From positions 46,275-110,274 of the forward strand of contig NZ_RKKU01000012.1 of NCBI RefSeq assembly GCF_003797945.1: a DNA stretch of 64,000 nucleotides. The letters are read 5' to 3'. The notes below the pieces were generated by a model. It did not search any database. It saw nothing but the letters and a program-made list of their open reading frames with translations, and had not been told where the DNA came from. Within the stretch, counting starts at the first letter, position 1. Every line of letters begins with the position of its first letter. Made by a program: the position numbers and the translations under genes. Below, in pieces: positions 37,082 to 46,974 of this stretch. The stretch is from Pseudomonas neustonica (lineage in GTDB: Bacteria > Pseudomonadota > Gammaproteobacteria > Pseudomonadales > Pseudomonadaceae).

Positions 37082-38827
37082 ATGGATTACATCAACACCA
37101 TCTTTATGATTGGCGCGCTGCTGCTTTGCTTCAGCGTACTCGCTAGCTCACTCTCTTCCCGGCTGGGCATCCCGCTGCTGCTGATCTTTCTCGTGATCGG
37201 CATGCTGGCAGGCGAAGACGGGCTGGGCGGTATTGCCTTTGAGGACACCAGCAGCGCGTTTCTGATCGGCAGCCTTGCCTTGGCCATCATCCTGCTTGAT
37301 GGCGGCATGCGTACTCGCGTGGAGAACTTCCGCGTCGGTTTATGGCCGGCGATGTCGCTGGCCAGTCTTGGTGTACTGATTAGCGCCACCCTGACCGGCG
37401 GGCTCACTGCCTGGCTGCTGGATCTACACTGGCTGCAAGGCTTGCTGCTGGGCGCCATTGTGGGTTCCACCGATGCTGCCGCCGTCTTTTCCCTGCTTCA
37501 GGGCAAAGGCCTGAACCTCAAGCAACGCGTTGGCGCTACCCTGGAAATCGAATCCGGCTCCAACGATCCGATGGCGATCTTCCTGACCATTACCCTGGTT
37601 GAAATGCTGTCTAGCGGACAGACCAGCTTTAGCTGGAACTTCGCCCTCTTGCTGATCGAACAATTCGGTATTGGCGCGCTCTGCGGCCTGGGCGGCGGCT
37701 TTTTGCTGGTGTGGCTGGTTAACCGAGTACATTTGCCGGTGGGGCTTTACCCGCTACTCATTACCAGCGGCGCCATACTGGTCTTTGCCGTCACCAACAA
37801 AATTGGCGGCAGCGGGTTTCTGGCGATCTATTTGACCGGCCTGATTTTGGGTAACAAGCGCGTGCGCAATCTGCAGAACATTCTGCAGGTGCAGGACGGT
37901 ATGGCCTGGCTCAGCCAAATCGGCATGTTCCTGATGCTCGGGCTATTGGTCACGCCCAGCGAAATGCTGATCATCGCGATGCCTGCGGTATTGATCGCGC
38001 TCTTCCTGATTTTGGTTGCTCGGCCGATAGCGGTTCTCATCTGTCTGGCGCCCTTTGTGTTTTCCTGGCGAGAACGCCTGTTTATCGCCTGGGTTGGGCT
38101 GCGTGGCGCAGTCCCGATCATACTTGCGCTCTTTCCATTATTGGCCGGGCTGGAGCAGGCACAGCTATTGTTCAACCTGGCTTTTGTCGTGGTACTGGTT
38201 TCTCTGCTGCTGCAAGGCTCCTCATTGCCTTGGGTTGCGCGGCTATGCAAGGTGGAGATTCCACCGCAACCCGAGCCGCTGCAGCGCACCAGTCTGGATA
38301 CCGCCATACAGGGTGATTTCGAGCTACTGATCTATCAATTGGACAACGCCAACTGGTGTGTGGGTGTCGCCCTGCGCGACCTCACTATGCCGACCGAAAC
38401 GCGCATTGCAGCACTTTTCCGCGGTAATCGTCTGCTGCATCCGACCGGTAGCACCCAGTTAGCGCTGAACGACGTGCTCTGCGTTGTCGGCAGACCCCGC
38501 GACCTTCCTGCACTGTCCAAGCTGTTCAGTAAAGCCCAGGCGCCGCGCTACCTGGAGAGCCGAAACTTCTTCGGTGATTTCATCCTGGAGGGCGACGCGC
38601 AGCTGGGCGAAGTCGGCAAATTCTATGGCTTTGATGTGCCACAAGACATGCAGGACCTGACTTTGGCTGCTTTCTTCAGCCGTCACTTTGGCGGCCACCC
38701 GGTGGTCGGCGACCATATTCAATGGGAAGGCCACAGTTGGGTCGTTGCCGCCATGGATAACGACTGGATTCTCAAGGTCGGCCTGAAACTGGGTGAAGGC
38801 AGCGGCGGTCCCAAATTGGGTTTTTAG
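37082..38827 (+). CDS. cvrA: K+/H+ antiporter, CPA1 family
   Basis: A 581-residue CPA1 antiporter of the CvrA/NhaP2 type. About 12-13 membrane helices fill residues 1-390, with the motif [14 protein letters not shown] containing the ion-site acidic residues, followed by a TrkA_C domain (~405-490) and a CorC/HlyC-type C-terminal domain (~500-575). It exports K+ in exchange for protons and helps in osmotic downshift or alkaline conditions. The symbol is by family; nhaP2 is a synonym. Confidence 0.92.
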   Translation: MDYINTIFMIGALLLCFSVLASSLSSRLGIPLLLIFLVIGMLAGEDGLGGIAFEDTSSAFLIGSLALAIILLDGGMRTRVENFRVGLWPAMSLASLGVLISATLTGGLTAWLLDLHWLQGLLLGAIVGSTDAAAVFSLLQGKGLNLKQRVGATLEIESGSNDPMAIFLTITLVEMLSSGQTSFSWNFALLLIEQFGIGALCGLGGGFLLVWLVNRVHLPVGLYPLLITSGAILVFAVTNKIGGSGFLAIYLTGLILGNKRVRNLQNILQVQDGMAWLSQIGMFLMLGLLVTPSEMLIIAMPAVLIALFLILVARPIAVLICLAPFVFSWRERLFIAWVGLRGAVPIILALFPLLAGLEQAQLLFNLAFVVVLVSLLLQGSSLPWVARLCKVEIPPQPEPLQRTSLDTAIQGDFELLIYQLDNANWCVGVALRDLTMPTETRIAALFRGNRLLHPTGSTQLALNDVLCVVGRPRDLPALSKLFSKAQAPRYLESRNFFGDFILEGDAQLGEVGKFYGFDVPQDMQDLTLAAFFSRHFGGHPVVGDHIQWEGHSWVVAAMDNDWILKVGLKLGEGSGGPKLGF

Positions 38828-38836
38828 TGCCGCCGC

Positions 38837-38867
38837 TTGACCCTCACATCGTGTCAAGGTGCATGCT
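38837..38867 (+). promoter_or_regulatory. CueR-type copper-responsive promoter of copA
   Basis: A -35 box TTGACC (38837-38842) and a weak -10 CATGCT (38862-38867) are separated by 19 bp, the over-long spacer typical of MerR-family promoters. A 21-bp dyad, ACC to GGT (38840-38860), sits between them, as in the E. coli copA operator. CueR, encoded two genes down, should untwist this promoter when it binds Cu(I). Confidence 0.75.
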
Positions 38868-38896
38868 GAGTTCATCAGCAGAATTGGAGAACCCAC

Positions 38897-41281
38897 ATGC
38901 AGACCATTACCCTGACACTGGGCGGCATGAACTGCGGCAGCTGTGTCAGCCGCGTCGAACAGCTGCTATCAAGCACAACAGGCATTCAGCAAGCGGAAGT
39001 CAACCTGGCCGCCAATAGCGCCCGGTTCGACTTCACCACCACCGAGGAGCTGCGTTCTGTCAGTGCTCAACTGGACAAGGCGGGTTACCCGGCAAAGCGA
39101 GAAGAGCGTCAACTTCAACTCAAGGGTATGAACTGCGGCAGCTGCGTGCGCCGTGCAGAACAGGCTTTGATGAATGTTGCGGGCGTGCTCAGCGCCGAGG
39201 TCAACCTGGCTAGTCAGCAAGCCCGTATCACCCTACTCAAAGGCGCCGATGAACAGTTGGTATTGGATGCGCTAGCTAATGCTGGCTATCCCGGCCAGTG
39301 GCTGGACGCCGGCAAACATCAGGACGGCGAACAGACGAGCGAGCTGCGCAAGGAGCGGACCTGGCTGATACTGGCTGTCGCCTTTACCCTGCCCTTGGGT
39401 ATAGGGATGATCCCTGCCCTCTTTGGCAATCACAGTTTTATGCTGCCGCCCTGGCTCCAGCTGGTGCTTGCCTCGATAGTGCAGTTCATCTTTGGCGCAC
39501 GCTTCTACAAGGGCGCCTGGCATGCGCTGCGTAATCGCAGCGGCAATATGGACCTGCTGGTTGCCCTGGGCACCAGCGCCGGCTGGGCCTTGAGCACATG
39601 GCACCTGCTGCAGGCCGCGCCCGGCGAGAATCCGGCGCTCTACTACGAAGCCTCCGCAACCATTGTCAGCTTTATTCTGCTTGGCAAGTATCTGGAGAGC
39701 CGCGCCAAAGGGCAGACGCTTGAAGCCATACGCGCGCTTAGCGCCTTGCGCCCCGACACTGCTCGCAGGCGCACCGGTAACGCAGAGGACCAACTGGTGC
39801 CACTCGACCAGATAATGGTCGATGACCTGGTCGTGGTCAAACCCGGCGAACGCATCCCTGTGGATGCCGAAGTCAGCGACGGTGCCAGCCATGTGGACGA
39901 GTCGATGCTGACGGGTGAAAGCCTGCCGGTGAGCAAAGAGCCTGGCGACAGCGTTAGCGCGGGCGCCATGAATCAGGACGGCCTGCTGCTGCTGAAAACC
40001 CGCGCAGTAGGCGCAGAGACGCGGCTGGCCCAGATTGTCAGGCTGGTAGAGAGTGCACAATCGTCCAAAGCGCCGATACAACGCATGGTAGACCGCGTCA
40101 GCTCGATCTTCGTACCTATTGTCATGCTGATCGCATTATTCACCTGGGTAATCGGCAGTCTGATTATTGGGCCAGAACAAGCTCTGCTCAATGCCATAGC
40201 CGTGCTCGTTATCGCCTGCCCCTGCGCACTGGGTCTGGCGACACCTACCGCGATTATGGTCGGCACCGGCGTGGCAGCAAAGCACGGCATTCTTATCCGC
40301 GATGCCATCGCTTTGGAGCAAGCGCATCAGGTTGATACCGTGGTTTTCGATAAAACCGGTACCTTGACGGTGGGCCAGCCCTCTCTCACCAATTTTCAGT
40401 TGCTTGAGGATATTACGCAGGAGCAGGCATTGGCTTGGGCGGTAGCTATTCAGCAGCAGGCAGAGCATCCGCTTGCGCAGGCAGTATGCGATTTTGCCCA
40501 GGCGCATTCAGTCAGTGCGCCGGCAGCCAGCAGCTTCAAGGTCTGCGCGGGACGAGGCGCTCAAGGAATGGTGGACGGCACGCAACTATGGCTTGGTAAC
40601 GAGCGCATGATGGCCGACCAGGGTATTGACCTATCGGCTTGGCTCGTCGACGTCCAGAAACAGGCTACCGCCGGTGCGACAATCTCCTGGCTGGCCGCCG
40701 ACAACCCGCCACGCGCAGTGGCTATGCTAGCCTTTGCCGATACCATCAAGCCTAGCGCAGCCGCAGCCGTTGCCCGCCTTCACGACCAAGGCATCAAGAC
40801 ACTGCTACTTAGCGGCGACAACCAGGCCGCCGCAGACTCAGTCGCGCAAAAACTGGGGATACTGCAGGCTCGGGGCGGTGTACTGCCGAATGAAAAAGCA
40901 GAGGTAGTACAAGGTCTGCGTGCTAAACATAGTGTGGTTGCCATGGTGGGTGACGGGATCAACGATGCACCAGCGCTGGCCGCAGCGGATATCGGCCTGG
41001 CTATGGCCACGGGCACCGACGTTGCAATGCACAGCGCTGGCATTACGCTGATGCGCGGCGACCCCCTGCTGGTTCCTGCAGCGCTTTCGTTATCGCGGGC
41101 TAGCTGGCGTAAAATCAGACAGAATCTGTTCTGGGCGTTTGTTTACAACTGCGTCGGTATTCCTCTAGCGGCGGTAGGCCTGCTGAATCCGATGCTGGCT
41201 GGTGCGATGATGGCCGCTAGTAGTGTTTGCGTGGTCAGCAACGCACTGCTGTTGAAGCGCTGGACCCCGGAGAAACCATGA
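38897..41281 (+). CDS. copA: Copper-exporting P1B-type ATPase
   Basis: A 794-residue Cu(I) ATPase. Two N-terminal metal-binding domains carry GMNCGSC (residues 10-16 and ~77-83) rather than the common GMTCASC. Then come the TGE-containing actuator loop (LTGESLPV), the membrane CPC motif at 441-443, phospho-Asp485 in DKTGTLT, the nucleotide-site HP in EHPLAQ, GDGINDAPAL, and the last-helix YN and MAASS residues that mark Cu(I) specificity. It pumps copper out of the cytosol. Its TGA overlaps the cueR ATG. In P. putida the equivalent pair is called cueAR. Confidence 0.96.
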   Translation: MQTITLTLGGMNCGSCVSRVEQLLSSTTGIQQAEVNLAANSARFDFTTTEELRSVSAQLDKAGYPAKREERQLQLKGMNCGSCVRRAEQALMNVAGVLSAEVNLASQQARITLLKGADEQLVLDALANAGYPGQWLDAGKHQDGEQTSELRKERTWLILAVAFTLPLGIGMIPALFGNHSFMLPPWLQLVLASIVQFIFGARFYKGAWHALRNRSGNMDLLVALGTSAGWALSTWHLLQAAPGENPALYYEASATIVSFILLGKYLESRAKGQTLEAIRALSALRPDTARRRTGNAEDQLVPLDQIMVDDLVVVKPGERIPVDAEVSDGASHVDESMLTGESLPVSKEPGDSVSAGAMNQDGLLLLKTRAVGAETRLAQIVRLVESAQSSKAPIQRMVDRVSSIFVPIVMLIALFTWVIGSLIIGPEQALLNAIAVLVIACPCALGLATPTAIMVGTGVAAKHGILIRDAIALEQAHQVDTVVFDKTGTLTVGQPSLTNFQLLEDITQEQALAWAVAIQQQAEHPLAQAVCDFAQAHSVSAPAASSFKVCAGRGAQGMVDGTQLWLGNERMMADQGIDLSAWLVDVQKQATAGATISWLAADNPPRAVAMLAFADTIKPSAAAAVARLHDQGIKTLLLSGDNQAAADSVAQKLGILQARGGVLPNEKAEVVQGLRAKHSVVAMVGDGINDAPALAAADIGLAMATGTDVAMHSAGITLMRGDPLLVPAALSLSRASWRKIRQNLFWAFVYNCVGIPLAAVGLLNPMLAGAMMAASSVCVVSNALLLKRWTPEKP

Positions 41282-41667
41282 ACATCAGTCAAGTCGCCAA
41301 GGCCAGCGGTCTCAGCGCAAGAATGATCCGCCACTATGAACAGATCGGCTTGGTACCCGCGCCGGCGCGCAGTGAATCCGGCTACCGCCAATATACGCAA
41401 ACGGATCTGCACAGCCTGCGTTTTATCCATAGCGCACGTGAGATGGGCTTCAGTATGGAGCAAATAGCACAACTACTAATGCTATGGCAGGATCGCTCAC
41501 GTAGCAGCAGCGAGGTCAAACGTCTGGCGCAGCAACACCTGCAGGAACTGGAACAGAAGATTGCTGACCTGCAGGCCATGCGCAACACATTGGCTGACCT
41601 AGCCAACTGCTGCCATGGCGATGACCGACCTGACTGTCCCATCATTGAATCACTGGCGAGCCGATGA
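41278..41667 (+). CDS. cueR: Cu(I)-responsive MerR-family activator
   Basis: A 129-residue MerR regulator. The winged-HTH is MNISQVAKASGLSARMIRHYE, followed by a dimerisation helix. The metal loop has Cys112 and Cys120 with C-x7-C spacing (CHGDDRPDC) and Ser77, the residue that marks monovalent-ion selectivity in CueR. The ATG lies inside the copA stop (ATGA), so translation is coupled. It should activate its own operon via the dyad at 38840-38860. Confidence 0.95.
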   Translation: MNISQVAKASGLSARMIRHYEQIGLVPAPARSESGYRQYTQTDLHSLRFIHSAREMGFSMEQIAQLLMLWQDRSRSSSEVKRLAQQHLQELEQKIADLQAMRNTLADLANCCHGDDRPDCPIIESLASR

Positions 41668-42590
41668 GTGAACAATCTCCGCTGGACCTAAAGTCACTGC
41701 GCCACTTTGCAGCCCTGGTTGAACACCAGGGCTTTATCCGCGCCGGTGAAGCTATTGGCCTTAGTCAGCCAGCATTAAGCCGCAGTATCCAGACGCTGGA
41801 GCACCGTCTGGGCTGCGCCCTGATCAAACGCGGCGGGAAGGGCGTGGAGCTGACACCGCAGGGGCAACTGGTACTCGCGCACGCCAAGCGTCTGCTGGCC
41901 GGTAGCACGGCACTGAAGAATGCCTTGCGCCAGTTCAATGATCTGGAAGACGGCGAGCTGCTGATCGGCGCTGGCCCTTTCCCTGCAGCTGATCTGCTGC
42001 CACGCGTTCTGGGCCAGTTCAACCAGCGCTACCCGGGCGTGCGAGTCAGGCTGGAGATTCAACACTGGGTTGCACTGCGGCGCCAACTGCTGGCCGAAGA
42101 ACTCGAGCTTTTTGTAGCGGATATTCGCGAACTCGAGGGCGACCCATTGCTGCAGGTGGAGCCGTTGCAGCAGGAGCCAAGCCTGTTGTTCTGTCGCGCG
42201 GGCCACCCGCTAATCAAGCAAGCCAAACAACTCACGCCAGCACAATTAGCCGAGTACCCGTTAGCGAGCTTCCGGCTACCTGGCGTGATTGAGCAATTGC
42301 TGCAAGACACCTTTCCGCGAGATACACCGCTGATCAGTCTGGAATGCGACAACCTGGACGTTCTCAAACGACTGGTAATGAACTGCGACGCGTTGAGTTT
42401 TGCCAGCCACAGTACATTGGCAGCAGAGCTGGCGCGGGGTGAACTGGTGCTGCTCGACTGGCCCAAGCTCATGCCCGGCACCAGTTTTGGCCTGGTAACC
42501 CGTCTGCAACGCCCGCTTTCTCCGGCTGCGATTGCCTTTATCGCGATGTTGAAGGCTGCAGCCGTTAGCCCAGCGCCTGTTGCGCACTAA
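41664..42590 (+). CDS. LysR-family transcriptional regulator in the copper operon
   Basis: A 308-residue LysR regulator: N-terminal HTH (LVEHQGFIRAGEAIGLSQPALSRSIQTLE) and a periplasmic-binding-protein-like effector domain from ~95. The start ATG overlaps the cueR stop (ATGA), so it should be made whenever copA and cueR are. No divergent target gene is present, which is unusual for LysR genes. Effector and targets are unknown; a link to copper is inferred only from the operon. The 3' end is within a hairpin shared with flgL. Confidence 0.92.
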   Translation: MSEQSPLDLKSLRHFAALVEHQGFIRAGEAIGLSQPALSRSIQTLEHRLGCALIKRGGKGVELTPQGQLVLAHAKRLLAGSTALKNALRQFNDLEDGELLIGAGPFPAADLLPRVLGQFNQRYPGVRVRLEIQHWVALRRQLLAEELELFVADIRELEGDPLLQVEPLQQEPSLLFCRAGHPLIKQAKQLTPAQLAEYPLASFRLPGVIEQLLQDTFPRDTPLISLECDNLDVLKRLVMNCDALSFASHSTLAAELARGELVLLDWPKLMPGTSFGLVTRLQRPLSPAAIAFIAMLKAAAVSPAPVAH

Positions 42591-42598
42591 CGCAACAG
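42577..42598. terminator. Hairpin at the lysR/flgL convergent junction
   Basis: CTGTTGCG and CGCAACAG form a perfect 8-bp stem around CACTAA, covering the lysR stop codon and ending 6 bp before the flgL stop. No U tract; may act for both strands. Confidence 0.45.
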
Positions 42599-42604
42599 AA
42601 CGGG

Positions 42605-43864
42605 CTACAGGAGGTTAAACAGACTCAGGCCGCTGACCTTGACGAAGCTTTGCTGCGCCGCTTCCAGCACGATTGTTTGCAAACTGAGACGGCTCAATGC
42701 TTCGGCGTAATCCAGGTCTTCCAACTCGGAGGTGACCGACGTATTGATCAGCGACAGCTCACCGTTTTGCAGCTGCGTCGACTCAATCACGTTCATTCGC
42801 GCGCCTATGGTGGTCTGCACCTGCAATACACTGTTCATGGCGTTGTCGAGGTTGTCGAGAGTGATGGCAATCACGTCCCTGCGCTGCAACTTGTCTTCAC
42901 TGCTGGTCGTCGGCGTTTCCAGCGTCTCACGCAGGTTCGCAATGGTTTCCAGAATGCCGCGCGTTTCACGCTTATCACTGGTAGCGGTACTGTCCCCGGT
43001 GGTGATGGTGAAGCTGTCGCCCGCCGCCGGTGCACCATCCAAAACGACGGAAACACCGGCATAACGAATGTTGTAACCACCGTCATCGTTTTCTTCAAGC
43101 GCACCGGTCACCGGAGGCACCAGGGGGGTACCGCCGCTATCGACTATTTCGTAGGTATCGGCGGTAGCGCCTATAACGATACCCACACTGCCCTGCGGAT
43201 AAAAATTCTGATCGTAGTCGTTCTTGTTCTCAACCACGCCAAGCGAGATACGCGCGGTACCGGTATTGGCCGCATCGGCGGCAGTCAGTACCCGGTTAAC
43301 GTTACCCACATCAACGAACAAATCTTTGCCGTTATCATTCAAGGCTACCGTTTTTGACCCGGCGATCTGGACCGAGCGCTGACCTTCGTCACCTTGATAA
43401 CTATAGCTGCCATCAGGGTTCTTGATGAAAGGGGCTTCGTTACTCTGATAGCCACCAAACAGGTATTCGCCGCGGGCGTTGCGGCTGTTGAACAGATCCA
43501 GCAACTCCTCTTCACGCTGCTCAAGCTCAGTCGCGAGTGCACCACGGTCTTCATCGCTCAACCCACCACCACCGGCTTCCAGTGCAATCTCACGCACGCG
43601 CTGCAGGGCGTTGTTGACCGAATTCAGAATAGCCTCTTCCTGCGCCAAACTATTGTTGGCGGCGGTCATGTTGCCCTTGTACTGCTCCAGCTTATTGGAC
43701 TCCTGACTCAACTGCAGCAGGCGCACCGTTGCTACCGGGTCATCAGCGGGCGACAAAATGCGTTTACGGGTGCTGATCTGTTCCTGCGTACGTGACGCGT
43801 TGGCATAGTTATCCTGAATGCCCCGCACGCCGCTGTTGAACTGCTGAATGGTGGAAATCCGCAT
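42605..43864 (-). CDS. flgL: Flagellar hook-associated protein 3
   Basis: A 419-residue hook-filament junction protein. The flagellin-like N-terminus MRISTIQQFNSGVRGIQDNYANASRTQEQISTGK-type helix (here QISTRKRILSPADDPVA) and the C-terminal DLDYAEALSRLSLQTIVLEAAQQSF segment are diagnostic. It caps the hook with FlgK before filament assembly and is exported by the flagellar type III system. Last gene of flgFGHIJKL; 13 bp after flgK. Confidence 0.96.
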   Translation of the reverse strand: MRISTIQQFNSGVRGIQDNYANASRTQEQISTRKRILSPADDPVATVRLLQLSQESNKLEQYKGNMTAANNSLAQEEAILNSVNNALQRVREIALEAGGGGLSDEDRGALATELEQREEELLDLFNSRNARGEYLFGGYQSNEAPFIKNPDGSYSYQGDEGQRSVQIAGSKTVALNDNGKDLFVDVGNVNRVLTAADAANTGTARISLGVVENKNDYDQNFYPQGSVGIVIGATADTYEIVDSGGTPLVPPVTGALEENDDGGYNIRYAGVSVVLDGAPAAGDSFTITTGDSTATSDKRETRGILETIANLRETLETPTTSSEDKLQRRDVIAITLDNLDNAMNSVLQVQTTIGARMNVIESTQLQNGELSLINTSVTSELEDLDYAEALSRLSLQTIVLEAAQQSFVKVSGLSLFNLL

Positions 43865-43877
43865 ATTTTGTTACCCG

Positions 43878-45845
43878 TTAGCGAATACTGCTGAGCAGTG
43901 TATCGAACAAAGACCGCGCAACTTGAATAACCTGAGCCGAGGCGTTGTAGTACTGCTCAAACTTGATCAGGTTTGCTGCTTCTTCGTCCAGGCTGACAGC
44001 CGAGACGGAGTCCCGGTTATTCGTTGCCTGTTGCAGCACAGCACCGGTCGATTCCGCATCCGTTCGCGCCTGAGCTGTGAAAGTGGCCACACGTTGCACC
44101 AGATCACCATAACCATCAACGAAGGAGAAGCCATCAGCACCATTGGCTTTGCCCAGCACTTTGGACGTCTGCAATTCGGACATCACCAACGCGTTGCGGT
44201 TATCGGCGACACCCGTATTGAAGTTGACACTAAAACTGTCGCCGTCCTTTGGCCTGCCGCTCATTTGCATACTGAAAGTATAGCCGCCCACGGTCAGCTC
44301 GACGTCGTTCGTCTGGCCAGGGGTAATAACCAACGGAGACGGTGTCAGTGTGCCGCTGGAGCTAGTCAGCTCTCCGGTTGCCGAGTCATAGCTCAGATCA
44401 ACCGGCAGCAAGGCCTGCAGCGCAGCAGGATCAATAGGTGAAGGCCCACCAGTCAACACCGGCTGAGTAATACTACCAGTACCACGATTATCCAGATTAG
44501 CGTCACTGCTGGCCGGCGCAGCAAACGCCAGCTCCTGAGGTTCCGTCATCACCACATCTATATTGGCCGCGGCATAACGGGTTGGGGTCAGCAAAAAGCG
44601 ATCGCCAGCACCTACGCTACCGGCGCTCAACTCAATGGAAATACCATCCAGCTCTGGCGGCGGCGCACTGGTCAGATCGTAGGGGCCGGTTACCTTGTTA
44701 TCAGAGGTGCGGCGGACGGTAAACTCAGTCGAGCTACTAAAAACCACCTCGTAATCCGAGGTGCCAAGCTGCGAAGTATCGGTGATCAGCACGTCCAGCT
44801 TGGCATTCGGGTCGCTGTTATTAGCCCGCGCACGGCTGCGCCCATCCACCAGCGCGTCGCTGTTAATGTCGTTGAACAGCAGTGAGCCCGCATTGCCATT
44901 GCGGTCAAGCCCTTGCCCCTGCTGCTGGTTAAACTCATTAGCAATCGACAATGACAATCGACCAATCGAGTTCATCGCCTGATCCAGCACATCCTGACGA
45001 TAGCGCACCAGCCCCCCCAGTTCGCCACCACTAAGCAGTGAGGTAATATCCTGCGTCGAGCCACCACTGGTCAGCACAACATCGACCCGTGAAGGGTCAG
45101 ACGCACCGTTGCGCACTGACAGGGTTGAAGCCTCACTACCCACCACCAGGGGCTGACCGGACCCAACAAAGACGTTAATCTGATTATCGTCCTGTGGTAC
45201 CACGCTGATCCCTATAAGTTTGGACAGCTCGCGCACGGCCTCGTCACGTGAGTCCAGCAAGTCGTTAGGCTGAGCACCGTTGGCAGCTGCCTTGGCAATG
45301 CTGTCATTGAACTCGGCAATGGTAGCCGACAGGCGGCTCGCCTGATCAGCCAGCGTACTCATCTGCTGTCCGATAAACTGGTTCTGCCCCGCCAGACTGC
45401 TCTGTACCGTATTAAAACGTGATGCCAGTCCCTCAGCCTCGGACAGAAAGAGTTGGCGTGCGGGCAGATTGGACGGGTCTTCGATCGCCGTCTGCAGCGC
45501 ATCAAAGTAATTCTGCAGGCCTGGGGTGATACCGGTCGCGCTGCTGGAGACCAGCGTATTAAGCTGCTCCATTTGCGACTGAAAGGCTTTGACTTCAGCG
45601 TTGCTGGAGGTGCTGGAGCGTACCTGATTAGTTAGAAACTGATTATAGATGCGATCAACATCCACCACTTTACTACCGTTACCGATGTAACCAGCGCCGG
45701 TGAATGTGGGTAGCTGCGTTGACTGCACCGCAGTCTGGCGGCTATAGCCAGGGGTGTTGACGTTACTGATGTTTTGGCCGGTGACCGACAGCTGTGTCTG
45801 AGCCGACTTGAGCCCGCTGAGACCAATACCAAAAAGGTCAGCCAT
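43878..45845 (-). CDS. flgK: Flagellar hook-associated protein 1
   Basis: A 655-residue FlgK, with the axial-protein N-terminus (FGIGLSGLKSAQTQLSVTGQNISNVNTPGYSRQ) and C-terminal SAVSLDEEAANLIKFEQYYNASAQVIQVARSLFDTLLSS. The central region is variable. It forms the first junction ring on the hook. Its ATG overlaps the flgJ stop by one base (TAATG). Confidence 0.97.
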   Translation of the reverse strand: MADLFGIGLSGLKSAQTQLSVTGQNISNVNTPGYSRQTAVQSTQLPTFTGAGYIGNGSKVVDVDRIYNQFLTNQVRSSTSSNAEVKAFQSQMEQLNTLVSSSATGITPGLQNYFDALQTAIEDPSNLPARQLFLSEAEGLASRFNTVQSSLAGQNQFIGQQMSTLADQASRLSATIAEFNDSIAKAAANGAQPNDLLDSRDEAVRELSKLIGISVVPQDDNQINVFVGSGQPLVVGSEASTLSVRNGASDPSRVDVVLTSGGSTQDITSLLSGGELGGLVRYRQDVLDQAMNSIGRLSLSIANEFNQQQGQGLDRNGNAGSLLFNDINSDALVDGRSRARANNSDPNAKLDVLITDTSQLGTSDYEVVFSSSTEFTVRRTSDNKVTGPYDLTSAPPPELDGISIELSAGSVGAGDRFLLTPTRYAAANIDVVMTEPQELAFAAPASSDANLDNRGTGSITQPVLTGGPSPIDPAALQALLPVDLSYDSATGELTSSSGTLTPSPLVITPGQTNDVELTVGGYTFSMQMSGRPKDGDSFSVNFNTGVADNRNALVMSELQTSKVLGKANGADGFSFVDGYGDLVQRVATFTAQARTDAESTGAVLQQATNNRDSVSAVSLDEEAANLIKFEQYYNASAQVIQVARSLFDTLLSSIR

Positions 45846-46960
45846 TATGCCCTGCCCTCAGCGCTATCCGGCGCTGCTGTGTTGTTCGCTACACGAGTGT
45901 CACTTTCACTGATCAACTTGCGAGCAATCTGCGAGACCTTGCTGGCATACTGCGGATCAGTGGCATAACCGGCCTGCTGCAGTTCACGGAAGAAGGAATC
46001 CGGGTTGGCGGTGCTGCCCAGAGCCTGCTGGTAGCGGCCGTTGGTTTCCAGGAAGCTGACGTAATCTTCAAAGCTCTGCTCCCAGGAATCATAACTGCGG
46101 AACGCGGCGCGCTCTTTACCCGCTACCCCGTTGCGAAACTCAGTCGTCATCACCTGCGCAGAATCGCCCTGCCAACCGCCATGCGACTTGATACCGAATA
46201 AATTGTGGCTGCTGGCACCATCGCTCCCTTTTATCACTGACTTGCCCCAACCCGTTTCCAGAGCGGCCTGGGCCACCAGGTAATGTGGATCGACACCGAG
46301 CCTGGCAGCGGCTTTTTCAGCCATCGGCAGCATGGTTTCAACAAACTCATCGGCATTGGCAAAGCGCGTACGTGCAGCGCTATCGCTATTCACCATCTGT
46401 GCGCTGGACGGGCTCTCAGCGTTGCGAGCGGCCGCCTGCAGGGCGCGCAGCGGCTGCCAGTTTTGCACCACGCTTGAACTATCTTTGCTTTCACTGCTGT
46501 CAGGCGCACCTATGGCGCTCTGCTGGGCGTGACGCTGTGCCCAATCGCTATAGTTGGATGAGATCGCCAGTCGGCGACGCGCCAGCAAAGCTGACTGATC
46601 AAGCCCTTCTACTGCCTGTTTGCCAGCATTGGCAGACGCGGCTGTCGTACTGCCTTGCGGCGACAACTGACGCATCAGGGTATCGGTCATCCCCAAGCCC
46701 TTGCTTTCCGCCAAGTGAATCGACAGCTGGTTATCGTACATATCCTGATAATGCCGGGTCTGCGGGGTATTCAATGGGTTGCCTTCAGCAAAAACCGCAT
46801 TGGCATCACGCATGCTTTTGACCATCATGTTCACAAACAACGACTCGAACTGTTCAGCCACCTTGCGGATATTCTCCGGGCTATTGGCCTTGGGTCCTGA
46901 CTTCAGCTGACTAACACTGTTCAGGTCGGTGTAGTTGAGACTGCTGTTGTTGATGCTCAT
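45845..46960 (-). CDS. flgJ: Flagellar rod cap / peptidoglycan hydrolase
   Basis: A 371-residue bifunctional FlgJ. Residues ~30-110 form the rod-binding domain (VAEQFESLFVNMMVKSMRDANAVFAEGN), then a Ser/Ala-rich linker, then a C-terminal glucosaminidase-type domain (~205-360) with the catalytic Glu in QAALETGWGKS. It caps the growing rod and cuts peptidoglycan for passage. Between flgI and flgK, 14 bp after flgI. Confidence 0.97.
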   Translation of the reverse strand: MSINNSSLNYTDLNSVSQLKSGPKANSPENIRKVAEQFESLFVNMMVKSMRDANAVFAEGNPLNTPQTRHYQDMYDNQLSIHLAESKGLGMTDTLMRQLSPQGSTTAASANAGKQAVEGLDQSALLARRRLAISSNYSDWAQRHAQQSAIGAPDSSESKDSSSVVQNWQPLRALQAAARNAESPSSAQMVNSDSAARTRFANADEFVETMLPMAEKAAARLGVDPHYLVAQAALETGWGKSVIKGSDGASSHNLFGIKSHGGWQGDSAQVMTTEFRNGVAGKERAAFRSYDSWEQSFEDYVSFLETNGRYQQALGSTANPDSFFRELQQAGYATDPQYASKVSQIARKLISESDTRVANNTAAPDSAEGRA

Positions 46961-46974
46961 GCTGGCCTCCCGAC

